This document shows positions 41,159 to 49,798 of a stretch of 64,000 bases of DNA, piece by piece. Both the position numbers and the translations under genes were made by a program. Source of the DNA: Planomonospora sp. ID82291. Its GTDB lineage: Bacteria > Actinomycetota > Actinomycetes > Streptosporangiales > Streptosporangiaceae. The DNA lies in assembly GCF_015711645.1 (NCBI RefSeq), contig NZ_JABTEX010000001.1:2108001-2172000 (forward strand), written 5' to 3'. Every line of letters starts with the position of its first letter. Within the stretch, counting starts at the first letter, position 1. The notes beneath the pieces are model-generated. The model was not told where the DNA came from. It ran no database searches and saw nothing but the letters and a program-made list of their open reading frames with translations.

Positions 41159-42541
41159 TCAGGTGCCGTGGCTCTCCAGAACTTCGGACCACTCGCCGAG
41201 CACACGGACCCGTTCGTTGGAACCGGCGGGCGGGATGTAGGCCGCGTACATGCGGCCGTACGTCACACCCGCCGAGTGGGAGAACGCCTTGTTGCCGGTG
41301 CGGACCGCGGCCGCACCCTTCAAGGTGACCAGCGCGCCCACCCGCCGGGCGGTGCGCAGGTCGGTGGAGCGGGCGGCGTACCAGACCAGGGCGCCCCCGT
41401 CGCTGGTCATGAGGGAGCGCACCGGGCCTTCCTGCCGGTAGGACAGCGAGAGCCGCCACCCGGCCCGCTCCAGCTGGGCGCGCTCCTGCCGCCAGAACAG
41501 CGCGGCCTCGCTGGTCCACGGGCCGTCGGCGAACCGCGCGTCCGGCCGGGTGCTCTCCAGGCTCGCCAGATGGGCCCGGGCGACCTGGCGCGGGGTCGCG
41601 CGCAGGCCCGTGGCGTTCTCCGGCAGGCTCGTGGCGTAGCCCTCGGCGTCGGTGGCGATCTCGGGCAGCGGCGCGGGGACGGGGCGGGTGTCGGCGGTGG
41701 AGCCCACCAGCCGCCAGCCGGCCGGGGTGGAGGCCATCACGTCCATGATCCGGGCGACCTTCTGCTGGTGGGCGACCGCGACGAACCAGTCGGTGGTCCC
41801 CGCGGAGTCGCGGGGCACCCAGAGCCTCGGGCGGGGCCACAGACCGGCCGCCACCTGCGTGCCCTCCAGGCGGGCGGTCGCGAACGCCGCCCGTGACATC
41901 TCCAGGGCGAGGCCGTGCTCCAGTCGTCCCATCGCCTTGGCGTCCATCTTCGTCTGGGCGATGGACAGCTCCCGGGCGTATCGGCCGTGGATGCGGCGCG
42001 CGTCCTTGGCGGTGATCCGCGTCGGCAAGACGTCCGCAGGGGACTCGGGCGCGGACGCGGTGGGCTCCGTGGTGGTGGTCGGGCTTTCCGGAGCAGCCGG
42101 GGTGGCGGCCGGATCCGTCGGGGGCTCCGCGGCCGTGGTCGGATCGGCCGGAGTGATCACTTCTCCGGGTCCGGCCTTCTCCGCGGCGTCGGCCGAGGGG
42201 GGAGTGCCGGGCGGGAGCACGCCGCCGGCGGAGGGGCCGCCGGACGGGAGCACGCCGCCCGACGGGGGCGGGACCGCCGCCTCCCATGACGTCCTGCTGG
42301 GGGCGGGCGTGGTGTGGGCGAGCAGGGTCCGGGGACCGGAGGAGCCGGACAGGACGATCCAGACGCCTACACCGGTGAAGACGGTGACGGCCGTCCCGAA
42401 CACGGCGATCTTGCGCCATCCGACCGTGGACAGCCGTTCGGGCTCCCAGAGGCCGTCGTCGAAATCCTGTGCGGCAGGGGCATCCATGCGCTGGGAGAGC
42501 CAGACTCGCCTGCCCGGGGAATCTGATGCATGCCGCGACAT
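41159..42541 (-). CDS. Single-pass membrane protein with large extracytoplasmic domain
   Basis: A 460-residue protein; ATG 42541 lies about ten bases after a TAATAT -10-like hexamer on the same strand, so it may be leaderless. An ATG at 42487 is an alternative. Transmembrane helix at about 43-65 (WRKIAVFGTAVTVFTGVGVWIVL), a 100-residue Pro/Ala/Thr linker, then a 290-residue domain starting KDARRIHGRYARELSIAQTKMDA. It contains LWVPRDSAGTTDWFVAVA, WRLVGSTADTRPVP, and a second half with AAVRTGNKAFSHSAGVTYGRMYAAYIPP. I recognise similar unnamed actinomycete lipoprotein/membrane domains but no function. First gene of the envelope operon. Confidence 0.75.
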   Translation of the reverse strand: MSRHASDSPGRRVWLSQRMDAPAAQDFDDGLWEPERLSTVGWRKIAVFGTAVTVFTGVGVWIVLSGSSGPRTLLAHTTPAPSRTSWEAAVPPPSGGVLPSGGPSAGGVLPPGTPPSADAAEKAGPGEVITPADPTTAAEPPTDPAATPAAPESPTTTTEPTASAPESPADVLPTRITAKDARRIHGRYARELSIAQTKMDAKAMGRLEHGLALEMSRAAFATARLEGTQVAAGLWPRPRLWVPRDSAGTTDWFVAVAHQQKVARIMDVMASTPAGWRLVGSTADTRPVPAPLPEIATDAEGYATSLPENATGLRATPRQVARAHLASLESTRPDARFADGPWTSEAALFWRQERAQLERAGWRLSLSYRQEGPVRSLMTSDGGALVWYAARSTDLRTARRVGALVTLKGAAAVRTGNKAFSHSAGVTYGRMYAAYIPPAGSNERVRVLGEWSEVLESHGT

Positions 42542-43206
42542 AGATCCCGATATTAGACTGACAATGATCCTGGGGGAAGGTAAAGGGACAGGGTTATTAG
42601 CGCTTAAAGCTTCTGTCATATAAATGGCATAACGCCCAAAATCCGGACTATCCGAAACCTGGGATTCGGCGAACGCTCAGAGAGCGGAGATCGTTCTCAC
42701 CAGGACATCTCTAGAGATTCGTTCCGTCGTCGAGTCCCAGGAAGGCGGCTCCGCAGAGTCCGTTCCGCCGTCTCCGGAGATCCTTCCGGAATCTCATGAT
42801 CATTACAGGACGTATGACATGAATGCCATTCGTATGTTCATGGCGATCGATGGGGTTGTTCGTATATACGCATTATGGGCCGTCCGTTACTCGGGAGCTC
42901 ATCGGTGGCCACGTCGATGAGGCACCGAGCGGGATCGGCCCGTCGAACGGTGAGCGGGATCGGCCCGTCGAACGGTGAGCGGCCGGGCGGTGGGAAGGCC
43001 GCGCTCCGGGTGTACGGGGCGTTCCGGGTCTCGGCAGGGGCGGCCTGCCGCTGCCGCCCAGAGGCGCGAACACGAGAACGGCCGCACGCTCCCGGATCCG
43101 GTGATGCGCGGATCCGGGAGCGTGCGGCCTTCGGCGCCGCCGTGAGACGGCCGTCGGCGATGGCGTGAGGACGCCTGCGGGTGGGCCGTCATCGGCGTGA
43201 GGACGC
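42542..43206. other. Gene-free region between envelope operon and MFS gene
   Basis: No convincing gene in 665 bases. The first 330 bases are markedly less GC-rich, with short inverted sequences (catgatcattac; ttcgtatatacgcattatgg), and should hold the promoter of the envelope operon. From 42930 there are direct repeats: gtgagcgggatcggcccgtc at 42950 with a near copy just before it, and gcgtgaggacgcctgc-type units at 43162 and 43195. A strong hairpin lies at 43080-43129. Confidence 0.7.
43080..43129. terminator. Very strong 21-bp perfect hairpin
   Basis: GGCCGCACGCTCCCGGATCCG (43080-43100) pairs exactly with 43109-43129 around an 8-base loop. It lies 77 bases beyond the MFS stop and is its most likely terminator, though the distance and lack of a U tract leave other roles open. 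Confidence 0.7.
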
Positions 43207-44754
43207 CTACAGGTGGGCCGTCATCCGGTCGGAGCCCTCCGTCTCGCCGGTGCCGTTCGCCCGGGCCGGCAGGAGCAGGGCGGTGACGACCACGGCCACC
43301 GACAGGACCGCACTGATGACGAAGGCCAGCCGCATGCCGTCGAGGGCGGCGAGCGCCTCGGTGGTGCCCGTGGACCTCAGGGCATCGGCCCGCGCGCTCA
43401 TCACGGTGATCACGAGTGCGGTGCCGATGGCTGCGAAGACCTGCTGCAGCGTGCTCAGGATCGAGCTGCCGTAGGAGTAGAGGTGCGGGGGGAGCGATCC
43501 GAGCCCGAGGGTGAACACCGGCGTGAAGGTCGCGGCCAGACTCACCATCAGCAGCGCGTGCAGGCCGAGGAGCTGCCAGTACGGCGTGGTCATGGTGATC
43601 TGGGTGAAACCGGCGAGCGCGAGCGTGATCCCGACCGCGCCCGGGATGACGAGGACCCGGCCGCCGAACCGGTCGAACAGGCGGCCGACGACCGGTCCGA
43701 GCAGACCCATCGCCAGGCCGCCCGGCATCACCAGGAGTCCGGCCTGCAGCTCGTTGAGCCCGCGGAGGTTCTGCAGGTACAGCGGGAGCAGGATCATCGA
43801 CCCGAGCATCGCCATGAAGGCCACCGCCATCAGGACCAGCGCGACGGCGTAGGTGCGGTGGCGCAGGGTGCGCAGGTCCATCAGCGGCGTGCCGCGCTTC
43901 TGCAGCGAGAGCTGGCGGAGGACGAAGACGGCGATGGTGGTCAGGCCGGCCGCCACGATCGCGGCGGCGACGCCGGTGTCACCGCCCTCGAACCGGCTGA
44001 GCCCGTAGACCAGGCCGCCGAACCCGATGGCGGCGGTCGCCACGCTGAACCAGTCGATGGTGCCGGCCTGGGGCTCGCCGACGTTCTGGAGCTGCTTCAG
44101 GCCGCGCCAGGCGATCAGGGCGGCGATGGGGAGCACCACGGCGAACAGCAGGCGCCAGGACCCGAACTGGAGGATCACCCCCGAGACCGCCGGGCCCATC
44201 GCGGGCGCCACCGAGATGGCCAGGGTGACGTTGCCCATCACCCGGCCCCGTTGCGCCTGGGGCACCACCTGCATCAACGTGGTCATCAGCAGCGGCATCA
44301 TCACGGCCGTCCCGGACGCCTGGACGATGCGCGCGCCCAGCAGCACCTCGAACGACGGCGCGACGGCGGCCAGCGCCGTGCCGAGCAGGAACAGGCCCAT
44401 CGCGGTGGCGTACGCGGTGCGGGTGGACACCCGCTGCAGGAACCACCCGGTGATCGGGATGACCGCGGCCATGGTCAGCATGAAGGCGGTCGAGAGCCAC
44501 TGCGCGGTCTGCTCGGTGATGCTCAGCGCACGCATCAACCGCGGGATCGCGTTGATGAGGATCGTCTCGTTGAGGATGACCACGAACGTGGCGAGCACCA
44601 GCAGGCGGATCACGGCCGGCGTGCGGCCTGCACCGGCGGCCGCTGGTCGGGCGGGTGAGTCGAGCAGTCGGCTGGACACGGCACCTCGATCGGGGTAGTC
44701 GGACATGACGTGGTCAACGGCCGGCGTTCCGGCCTTGACGTGACGAGAGGACAT
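43207..44754 (-). CDS. MFS drug exporter, DHA2 (EmrB/QacA) family
   Basis: A protein of 515 residues from ATG 44754, or 499 from ATG 44706; no clear ribosome site decides. Fourteen-helix DHA2 pattern: TM1 VIRLLVLATFVVILNETIL, motif C-like PAMGPAVSGVILQFGSWRLLF, the motif A region GWFLQRVSTRTAYATAMGLFLLGTALAAVAPSFEVLL, and late helices YGSSILSTLQQVFAAIGTALVITVM. It exports hydrophobic compounds with proton antiport. It stands alone; a regulator is not adjacent. Confidence 0.93.
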   Translation of the reverse strand: MSSRHVKAGTPAVDHVMSDYPDRGAVSSRLLDSPARPAAAGAGRTPAVIRLLVLATFVVILNETILINAIPRLMRALSITEQTAQWLSTAFMLTMAAVIPITGWFLQRVSTRTAYATAMGLFLLGTALAAVAPSFEVLLGARIVQASGTAVMMPLLMTTLMQVVPQAQRGRVMGNVTLAISVAPAMGPAVSGVILQFGSWRLLFAVVLPIAALIAWRGLKQLQNVGEPQAGTIDWFSVATAAIGFGGLVYGLSRFEGGDTGVAAAIVAAGLTTIAVFVLRQLSLQKRGTPLMDLRTLRHRTYAVALVLMAVAFMAMLGSMILLPLYLQNLRGLNELQAGLLVMPGGLAMGLLGPVVGRLFDRFGGRVLVIPGAVGITLALAGFTQITMTTPYWQLLGLHALLMVSLAATFTPVFTLGLGSLPPHLYSYGSSILSTLQQVFAAIGTALVITVMSARADALRSTGTTEALAALDGMRLAFVISAVLSVAVVVTALLLPARANGTGETEGSDRMTAHL

Positions 44755-45080
44755 GGCCGAACAAGAGTGACGTACGCCACCGACAGAATTCGTCGACCTC
44801 GTCCAACCTTCGGGGAGGTGATCCGAAATGTCACCTGGTTTTCCCGTTCGCGCTGTCCGCGACCGGCGCCCGAGCCGGCCGCCGCACTCCCGGGTGGGGA
44901 CCGACAAGCCGCCGACGGCCCCGAAGCTGAGGACTCAGCCCCAGCACCACACGCAGCCTGATGTTCCGACCCGTTCGACTGGTGCCGAGGGGTCCTCGAC
45001 CGCGGCCAGACGCGGCTTGTCCGGGAAAACAAAAGTGAGGGCCGAGGTGAACCTCAGCCCTCACATAGTGAAAGGGTACG
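44755..45080. other. Gene-free region between MFS gene and tRNA
   Basis: No gene, repeat or hairpin of note. The MFS promoter should lie here, but I cannot place it with confidence. Confidence 0.6.
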
Positions 45081-45165
45081 TGTCCGAGGGGGGACTTGAA
45101 CCCCCACGCCCCGCAAAGGGCACTAGCACCTCAAGCTAGCGCGTCTGCCATTCCGCCACCCGGAC
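45081..45165 (-). tRNA. tRNA-Leu (anticodon GAG)
   Basis: Minus-strand cloverleaf of 85 bases. The acceptor GTCCGGG pairs with CTCGGAC (one G-U), with discriminator A. The D-arm begins TGGCGGAATGGCAGACG; the anticodon stem CTAGC/GCTAG encloses loop TTGAGGT; a long variable arm TGCCCTTTGCGGGGCG and the T-arm GGGGGTTCAAGTCCCCC follow. The long variable arm confirms class II tRNA-Leu. CCA is not encoded. Confidence 0.97.
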
Positions 45166-45328
45166 TTGGTGCCTGCACGTGAGACCGTCATCCCTCGTCG
45201 GCGGACCCAGGTTAGCAAACCTTTGAGCACACGTCATATCGGTTACCGCCGAGGTCCCCGGGATGCCGGCGGGACTCCGGCGGCGGCAGGATGGGAGACG
45301 CAAGCCGTACCGAACCGAAGGAGTCGAC

Positions 45329-46636
45329 ATGACCGCGCTCAATGGTGAGGACGAGGTCGTCGAGCTGTGCCGCGACCTGATCCGGATCGACTCGACCAAC
45401 GCGGGCGACAACACCGGGCCGGGCGAGCGGGCCGCCGCCGAGTACGTCGCGGAGAAGCTGGCCGAGGTCGGCCTGGAGCCGCGGATCCTGGAGTCCGACG
45501 GCCGCCGGGCGAACGTGGTCGCGCGCATCGCCGGGGAGGACTCCTCGCGTGCGGCGCTGCTGCTCCACGGGCACCTCGACGTCGTCCCCTTCAACGCCGA
45601 CGACTGGACCCACCACCCGCTCAGCGGAGAGATCGCCGACGGGTGCGTCTGGGGGCGCGGTGCGGTCGACATGAAGGACATGGACGCGATGATCCTCGCG
45701 GTGGTCCGGCAGCGGCTCAGCGAGGGCCGCCGCCCGCCGCGGGACGTGGTGCTGGCCTTCACCGCCGACGAGGAGGCCGGCGGTTCGTACGGCGCGCAGT
45801 GGCTGACCGACAACCACGCCGACCTCTTCGAGGGCTGCACCGAGGCGATCGGCGAGGTCGGCGGGTTCAGCGTCTCCCTCGACGAGGCCCGCAGGCTCTA
45901 CCTCATCGAGACGGCCGAGAAGGGCATCGCCTGGATGCGCCTGACGGCCCGCGGCCGGGCCGGGCACGGTTCCATGCTCAACCACGAGAACGCCGTCACC
46001 GAGCTGGCCGAGGCGGTCGGCAGGATCGGCCGCCACGAGTGGCCGGTACGGCTGACGCAGACCGTCAAGACCTTCCTGACCGAGGTCTCCGAGGCGCTGG
46101 AGCTGGAGCTCGACACCGACGACGCCGAGGCGACCGTGGCCAAGCTCGGCCCGCTGGCCCGGATGATCGGCGCCACCCTCCGCAACACCGCCAACCCCAC
46201 CATGCTGGCGGGCGGCTACAAGGCCAACGTCATCCCGCAGACCGCGACCGCGCACGTGGACGGGCGCTTCCTGCCCGGCTACGAGGACGAGTTCTTCGAG
46301 ACGATCGACCGGCTGCTCGGCCCCAACGTGACCAGGGAGTTCGTCTACCACGACATCGCGATCGAGACGGGCTTCGACGGGCCCCTGGTGCGCGCGATGG
46401 CCGACGCGCTCTCCGCCGAGGACCCGGGGGCGCTGGCGGTGCCGTACACGCTGTCGGGGGGCACCGACCTGAAGGCCTTCAGCCGGCTGGGCATGCGGGG
46501 GTTCGGGTTCGCGCCGCTGCGGCTCCCTGCGGACTTGGACTTCTCCGGGATGTTCCACGGGGTGGACGAGAGGGTCCCGACCGATTCGCTCCGATTCGGG
46601 GTGCGTGTTCTTGACCGGTTCCTGGACCGCTGCTGA
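45329..46636 (+). CDS. M20/M25/M40-family metallopeptidase
   Basis: A 435-residue protein from ATG with GAAGGAG upstream. Di-zinc aminoacylase/dipeptidase fold: metal ligands in LLLHGHLDVVPF (His, Asp), WGRGAVDMKDMDA (Asp), the catalytic Glu pair in AFTADEEAGGSYG, and a C-terminal His in SGGTDLKAFSRLG and GMFHGVDERV. The lid domain with its conserved His is around RGRAGHGSMLN. Length and motifs fit acetylornithine deacetylase/succinyl-diaminopimelate desuccinylase relatives; actual substrate open. Confidence 0.94.
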   Translation: MTALNGEDEVVELCRDLIRIDSTNAGDNTGPGERAAAEYVAEKLAEVGLEPRILESDGRRANVVARIAGEDSSRAALLLHGHLDVVPFNADDWTHHPLSGEIADGCVWGRGAVDMKDMDAMILAVVRQRLSEGRRPPRDVVLAFTADEEAGGSYGAQWLTDNHADLFEGCTEAIGEVGGFSVSLDEARRLYLIETAEKGIAWMRLTARGRAGHGSMLNHENAVTELAEAVGRIGRHEWPVRLTQTVKTFLTEVSEALELELDTDDAEATVAKLGPLARMIGATLRNTANPTMLAGGYKANVIPQTATAHVDGRFLPGYEDEFFETIDRLLGPNVTREFVYHDIAIETGFDGPLVRAMADALSAEDPGALAVPYTLSGGTDLKAFSRLGMRGFGFAPLRLPADLDFSGMFHGVDERVPTDSLRFGVRVLDRFLDRC

Positions 46637-46655
46637 GGCGTTCCCGGAAAAGCCA

Positions 46656-46683
46656 TTGCGCTGACTCGACGTAGTGCTAGCGT
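46656..46683 (+). promoter_or_regulatory. Probable promoter of the exported-protein gene
   Basis: TTGCGC (46656-46661), a 16-base spacer and TAGCGT (46678-46683) lie about 60 bases upstream of the GTG at 46745. Confidence 0.5.
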
Positions 46684-46744
46684 AACTCTCCGTTGAAGGG
46701 CGGGCCGCGTTCGCGTGGCCCGCGCCAGGAGCTGGGGAGGTCGC

Positions 46745-47368
46745 GTGGCGCGCACGACGGAAGGGCAGCGGGGGGTTCTCCCGCCCGCCGTCCCGTGCGC
46801 GCCCGTGCTCCTCTCCATCGGCGCGCCCGTCGTCCGGGACCCCCGGACCACGCCGTTCACGACGGGCGCCCGGCGGATCGCCGGACGGGTCCTCGCGGCC
46901 GGCGGGCTGCTCGCCGCCGGGTGGCTGTTCGCCGTCGTCCTCGGACTCCTCTGCGCCGCTCCGGCGTCCGCGGGCACCACCGCGGAGGCGGCGCCCCCGG
47001 TCGCGGGTTCCGGCCCTCTCGACACCGCCGCTTCCGAGCCGATCTCCGAGATCGGTGACTTCCCCACGGAAAGCGGTGACCTGCCGGCGGAAGGAAACGC
47101 CGAAGCAATGGCCGGGCGCGGCGTCGACGGGCTCACCAGCCAGTCGGCTCCGGGATTCCCGGCACCCTCCACCGCCGATCACAACGCCGGGGCGAACGGA
47201 TTCGTGCCCCAGACGAGCGGTGGATCCGGCGCCTTCGGGCCGGGTGTGGGAGACGTCACGCGGTTCGACCACGACCCGCGCCTCAGGGCACAGCGCGCCC
47301 CGCTCGCCGGGGTGCTCCCGCCCGTCGTCCGCACAGCGGCGGACGACCCCTCCTTCTCTCCCGACTGA
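46745..47368 (+). CDS. Exported protein upstream of the chaplin gene
   Basis: A 207-residue protein from GTG 46745, chosen because GGGGAGG ends five bases before it. The N-terminal 45 residues are basic, then a hydrophobic export segment (VLAAGGLLAAGWLFAVVLGLLCAAPASAG). The mature part is acidic and Gly/Ser/Pro-rich with no cysteines or recognisable domain (SEPISEIGDFPTESGDLPAEG, TRFDHDPRLRAQRAPLAG). It lies 235 bases before the chaplin gene in the same direction. A surface or aerial-hypha role is suggested only by that position. Confidence 0.72.
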   Translation: MARTTEGQRGVLPPAVPCAPVLLSIGAPVVRDPRTTPFTTGARRIAGRVLAAGGLLAAGWLFAVVLGLLCAAPASAGTTAEAAPPVAGSGPLDTAASEPISEIGDFPTESGDLPAEGNAEAMAGRGVDGLTSQSAPGFPAPSTADHNAGANGFVPQTSGGSGAFGPGVGDVTRFDHDPRLRAQRAPLAGVLPPVVRTAADDPSFSPD

Positions 47369-47603
47369 TCCCGTCCCATGGACCGGCCGTGTTTCGCGAG
47401 ACGAAAACGCCGGTCGGGCGGAACGCGCCCTGGTCCTTCTGACGGAGGAGCCGTTCCGCATCACGGGTGATGAGCGATCCCCGTTCTCGTGCCGGCCGCC
47501 CGGGCGTCCGCTGTGCGGTCTCCCGCAGGGATCCCGCCTGCCCGCGCGCCTCATGCACGAGATGTCAGGTACCCCCATGAATGAACCACAAGGAGCTTCA
47601 AGC

Positions 47604-49001
47604 ATGCGTACGTGGGTTAAGAGCACGACCCCCGCGGCCCTTCTCGCACTGGGCGTCATGTCCCTCGGCACCGGTACGGCCTTCGCCGACGACACCTCGG
47701 GCGACGGTTCGATCGGCGGCGGCAACCAGGTCAACCTGCCGATCACCCTGCCGATCGACATCAGCGGCAACTCCGTCGCCGTGATCGGCGAGTCGGAGGC
47801 CGGCTCCGTCGGCGGCGCGTCCGTCGAGCAGTCGGGCAAGGGCTCCGGCGCCGGCGGCAACCGGACCAGCGGCGAGCGCAGCATCCTGGGCGGCAACCAG
47901 GTCGTGGCGCCGATCACCGCGCCGGTCAACGTCTGCGGCAACGCCGTCGCCGTCATCGGCCGCTCCGCCGCCGGCTGCAAGGGCGGCGCGTCCGTCGAGC
48001 AGTCGGGCAAGGGCTCCGGCGCCGGCGGCAACCGGACCAGCGGCGAGCGCAGCATCCTGGGCGGCAACCAGGTCGTGGCGCCGATCACCGCGCCGGTCAA
48101 CGTCTGCGGCAACGCCGTCGGGGCGGTCGTCGGCCAGGCCTTCGCGGGCTGCAAGGGCGGCGCCTCGGTCAAGAACGGCGGCAAGCCCGGTCACGGCTAC
48201 CACGGCGGGCACGGCAAGGGCTCCGGCGCGGGTGACAACCGGACCAGCGGCCGTGGCAGCGTCCTGGGCGGCAACCAGGTCGTGGCGCCGATCACCGCGC
48301 CGGTCAACGTCTGCGGCAACGCCGTCGGGGCGGTCATCGGCCAGGCCTTCGCGGGCTGCAAGGGCGGCGCCTCGGTCAAGAACGGCGGCGCAGGCGCCGG
48401 CGGCAACCGGACCAGCGGCGAGCGCAGCATCCTGGGCGGTAACCAGGTCGTGGCGCCGATCACCGCGCCGGTCAACGTCTGCGGCAACGCGGTGGCCGTG
48501 CTGGCCGACGCCGCCGCGGGCTGCCTCGGCGGCGCGCACGTCGGCAGGCCCGGCCACGGACACGGCGGCCACGGGTACGACGGTCACGGCCACGACAAGT
48601 GGGGCAAGCGTCCCGGCAAGCACACCGCCGGCCTCCTCCCGGCGCTGCCGGTCGTCCCGGCGCTGAACGGCGCCCAGGACGCCGGCGCCGCCCAGGCGAT
48701 GCGCGGCGCCTCCTCGTCCGCCCTGCCCGCGGTCGACGGCGTGCCCGGCCTGGCCGAGCTGCCGAACCTGTCCGAGACCGAGAAGCGCGGCGCCCGGCAC
48801 ACCTCCGCCCCGGCGGACGGCCTGCGCGACGCCGTTCCGGGCCTCGACGGGATCGGCCTGATGAGCGCCGCCCAGCCCGCGGGGGTGACCGGGATGACCT
48901 CCGGTTCGCTGCTGGCCCTGGTGGTCGGCGCGATGGCGGCGGCCTCCGCCACGCTCTTCGCGACCACCCGCCGGGTCCGCTTCGGCAAGCACAAGGCCTA
49001 G
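47604..49001 (+). CDS. Large chaplin-domain surface protein with five repeats
   Basis: A 465-residue protein from ATG 47604 with AAGGAG 8 bases upstream. Signal peptide: MRTWVKSTTPAALLALGVMS through TAFADD. Five chaplin domains follow between residues 35 and about 315, each reading GGNQVVAPITAPVNVCGNAV and ending AGCKGG. The first lacks both cysteines (PIDISGNSVAVIG, SVGG); the other four keep the disulfide pair. Linkers and the stretch after domain five are His/Gly-rich (GHGHGGHGYDGHGHDKWG). A C-terminal hydrophobic helix (LLALVVGAMAAASATLFAT) and basic tail are present, but no LPxTG/LAxTG sortase motif. Chaplins coat aerial hyphae as amyloid films. Confidence 0.93.
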   Translation: MRTWVKSTTPAALLALGVMSLGTGTAFADDTSGDGSIGGGNQVNLPITLPIDISGNSVAVIGESEAGSVGGASVEQSGKGSGAGGNRTSGERSILGGNQVVAPITAPVNVCGNAVAVIGRSAAGCKGGASVEQSGKGSGAGGNRTSGERSILGGNQVVAPITAPVNVCGNAVGAVVGQAFAGCKGGASVKNGGKPGHGYHGGHGKGSGAGDNRTSGRGSVLGGNQVVAPITAPVNVCGNAVGAVIGQAFAGCKGGASVKNGGAGAGGNRTSGERSILGGNQVVAPITAPVNVCGNAVAVLADAAAGCLGGAHVGRPGHGHGGHGYDGHGHDKWGKRPGKHTAGLLPALPVVPALNGAQDAGAAQAMRGASSSALPAVDGVPGLAELPNLSETEKRGARHTSAPADGLRDAVPGLDGIGLMSAAQPAGVTGMTSGSLLALVVGAMAAASATLFATTRRVRFGKHKA

Positions 49002-49166
49002 CCTCGGCAGGCTCACGAGAGCAACGGCACGATGAGGGCCGGGGAGGCGGAGACCCGCCGAACCGGCCCGCCGATCCGGCTCCCGCCGGGTGGGGCGAGC
49101 GGCGGCCGGTCGCTCGCCGTACCGCGCGGCGCGGGGCGTCCCCGGACCTGCCGGGGAGCACAGACG

Positions 49167-49205
49167 CTTTGCCCGTTCCGGGGGCGTGGCCCGGGACGGG
49201 CAAAG
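49167..49205 (+). terminator. Terminator hairpin after the chaplin gene
   Basis: CTTTGCCCGTTCCGGG pairs with CCCGGGACGGGCAAAG, 16 bp with one G-U pair and a 7-base loop. Confidence 0.8.
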
Positions 49206-49237
49206 CCATGTCCGGAGTCAGGTCAGGAAGGACCCGG

Positions 49238-49331
49238 CCGGCGACGCGCATCCGGCCCCGGTCGCCGGTCGGCCTCGGTCGCCTGCCGGCGACGCGCACG
49301 CGGTTCCGGTCGCCGGTCGGCCTCGGTCGCC
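49238..49331. repeat. 48-bp-period direct repeat, two copies
   Basis: Two 46-base copies differing at four central positions, in the gene-free region before the DUF5703 gene. Confidence 0.85.
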
Positions 49332-49453
49332 GGGCGGTGGCGCGCGCCCGGCCGCCGGCCCGTTCGCGGGCGCGGAGGAGGCGGAGGGACGCGCGGAGGG
49401 ACGGCCTGTCCGTGACGGCGGACGATGTCCGATTCCGGACAGAGGCGACAGGG

Positions 49454-49684
49454 TCACATCGTCCGCGTCGCGCGTATGATCTTCCGACGCAGCCGGACGT
49501 CCCGGCGGCCGTCGGGATACAGTCGCAGGCGGTCGAGCTCCCAGCCGCCGTATTCTGCGTGTTCGGTGAGGATCTGCCGGGCGGCGTTCCTGGAGGTGCC
49601 GCGCGGGAGATGAAGAACCAAGTAGGAGTAGTCGAGCACAGCGGTTAGTCTCCGAGAGGTGGGCTGGGGGACGTCGGTACTCAT
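49454..49684 (-). CDS. DUF5703-family small protein
   Basis: A 76-residue basic protein: YLVLHLPRGTSRNAARQILTEHAEYGGWELDRLRLYPDGRRDVRLRRKIIRATR. I recognise this as the DUF5703 family, a small actinobacterial protein of unknown function found next to topA, as here (divergent, 114 bases between starts). The N-terminal 17 residues are less conserved and a later start is possible. Confidence 0.85.
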   Translation of the reverse strand: MSTDVPQPTSRRLTAVLDYSYLVLHLPRGTSRNAARQILTEHAEYGGWELDRLRLYPDGRRDVRLRRKIIRATRTM

Positions 49685-49798
49685 CGGGCTTTATTCTGCG
49701 TCCTTGCGGCTTTCCTCGGGAGTGCCTCCGACCAGGATCGGGTAGCCCGAGAGGGAAGTGAACGGGGAACGAATGCGAACAGCGAGGTAGGAAGCAGC

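Larger units (their letters stand above)
49002..49453. other. Gene-free region after the chaplin gene
   Basis: No gene supported. It holds the chaplin terminator (49167-49205) and a 48-bp-period direct repeat: two copies of a 46-base unit (ccggcgacgcgca..., ...cggcctcggtcgcc) at 49238-49283 and 49286-49331. Confidence 0.7.

Noticed and set aside
33215-42541. Integrative conjugative element
   Set aside because: The MinD-type ATPase and a TcpC/VirB8-like protein are suggestive, but no integrase, relaxase, FtsK-type translocase or attachment-site duplication is visible, and the tRNA-Leu is 2.5 kb away with no fragment repeat seen.
43213-44658. A 481-codon plus-strand frame opposite the MFS gene
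   Set aside because: Gln/His/Arg-rich shadow with no domain; the minus-strand frame has a complete 14-helix transporter.
45212-48184. A 990-codon minus-strand frame across the M20 peptidase and chaplin genes
   Set aside because: Antisense to two well-supported genes; the repeated LTGAVIGATTWLPPRMLRSP peptides are only the complement of the chaplin repeats.
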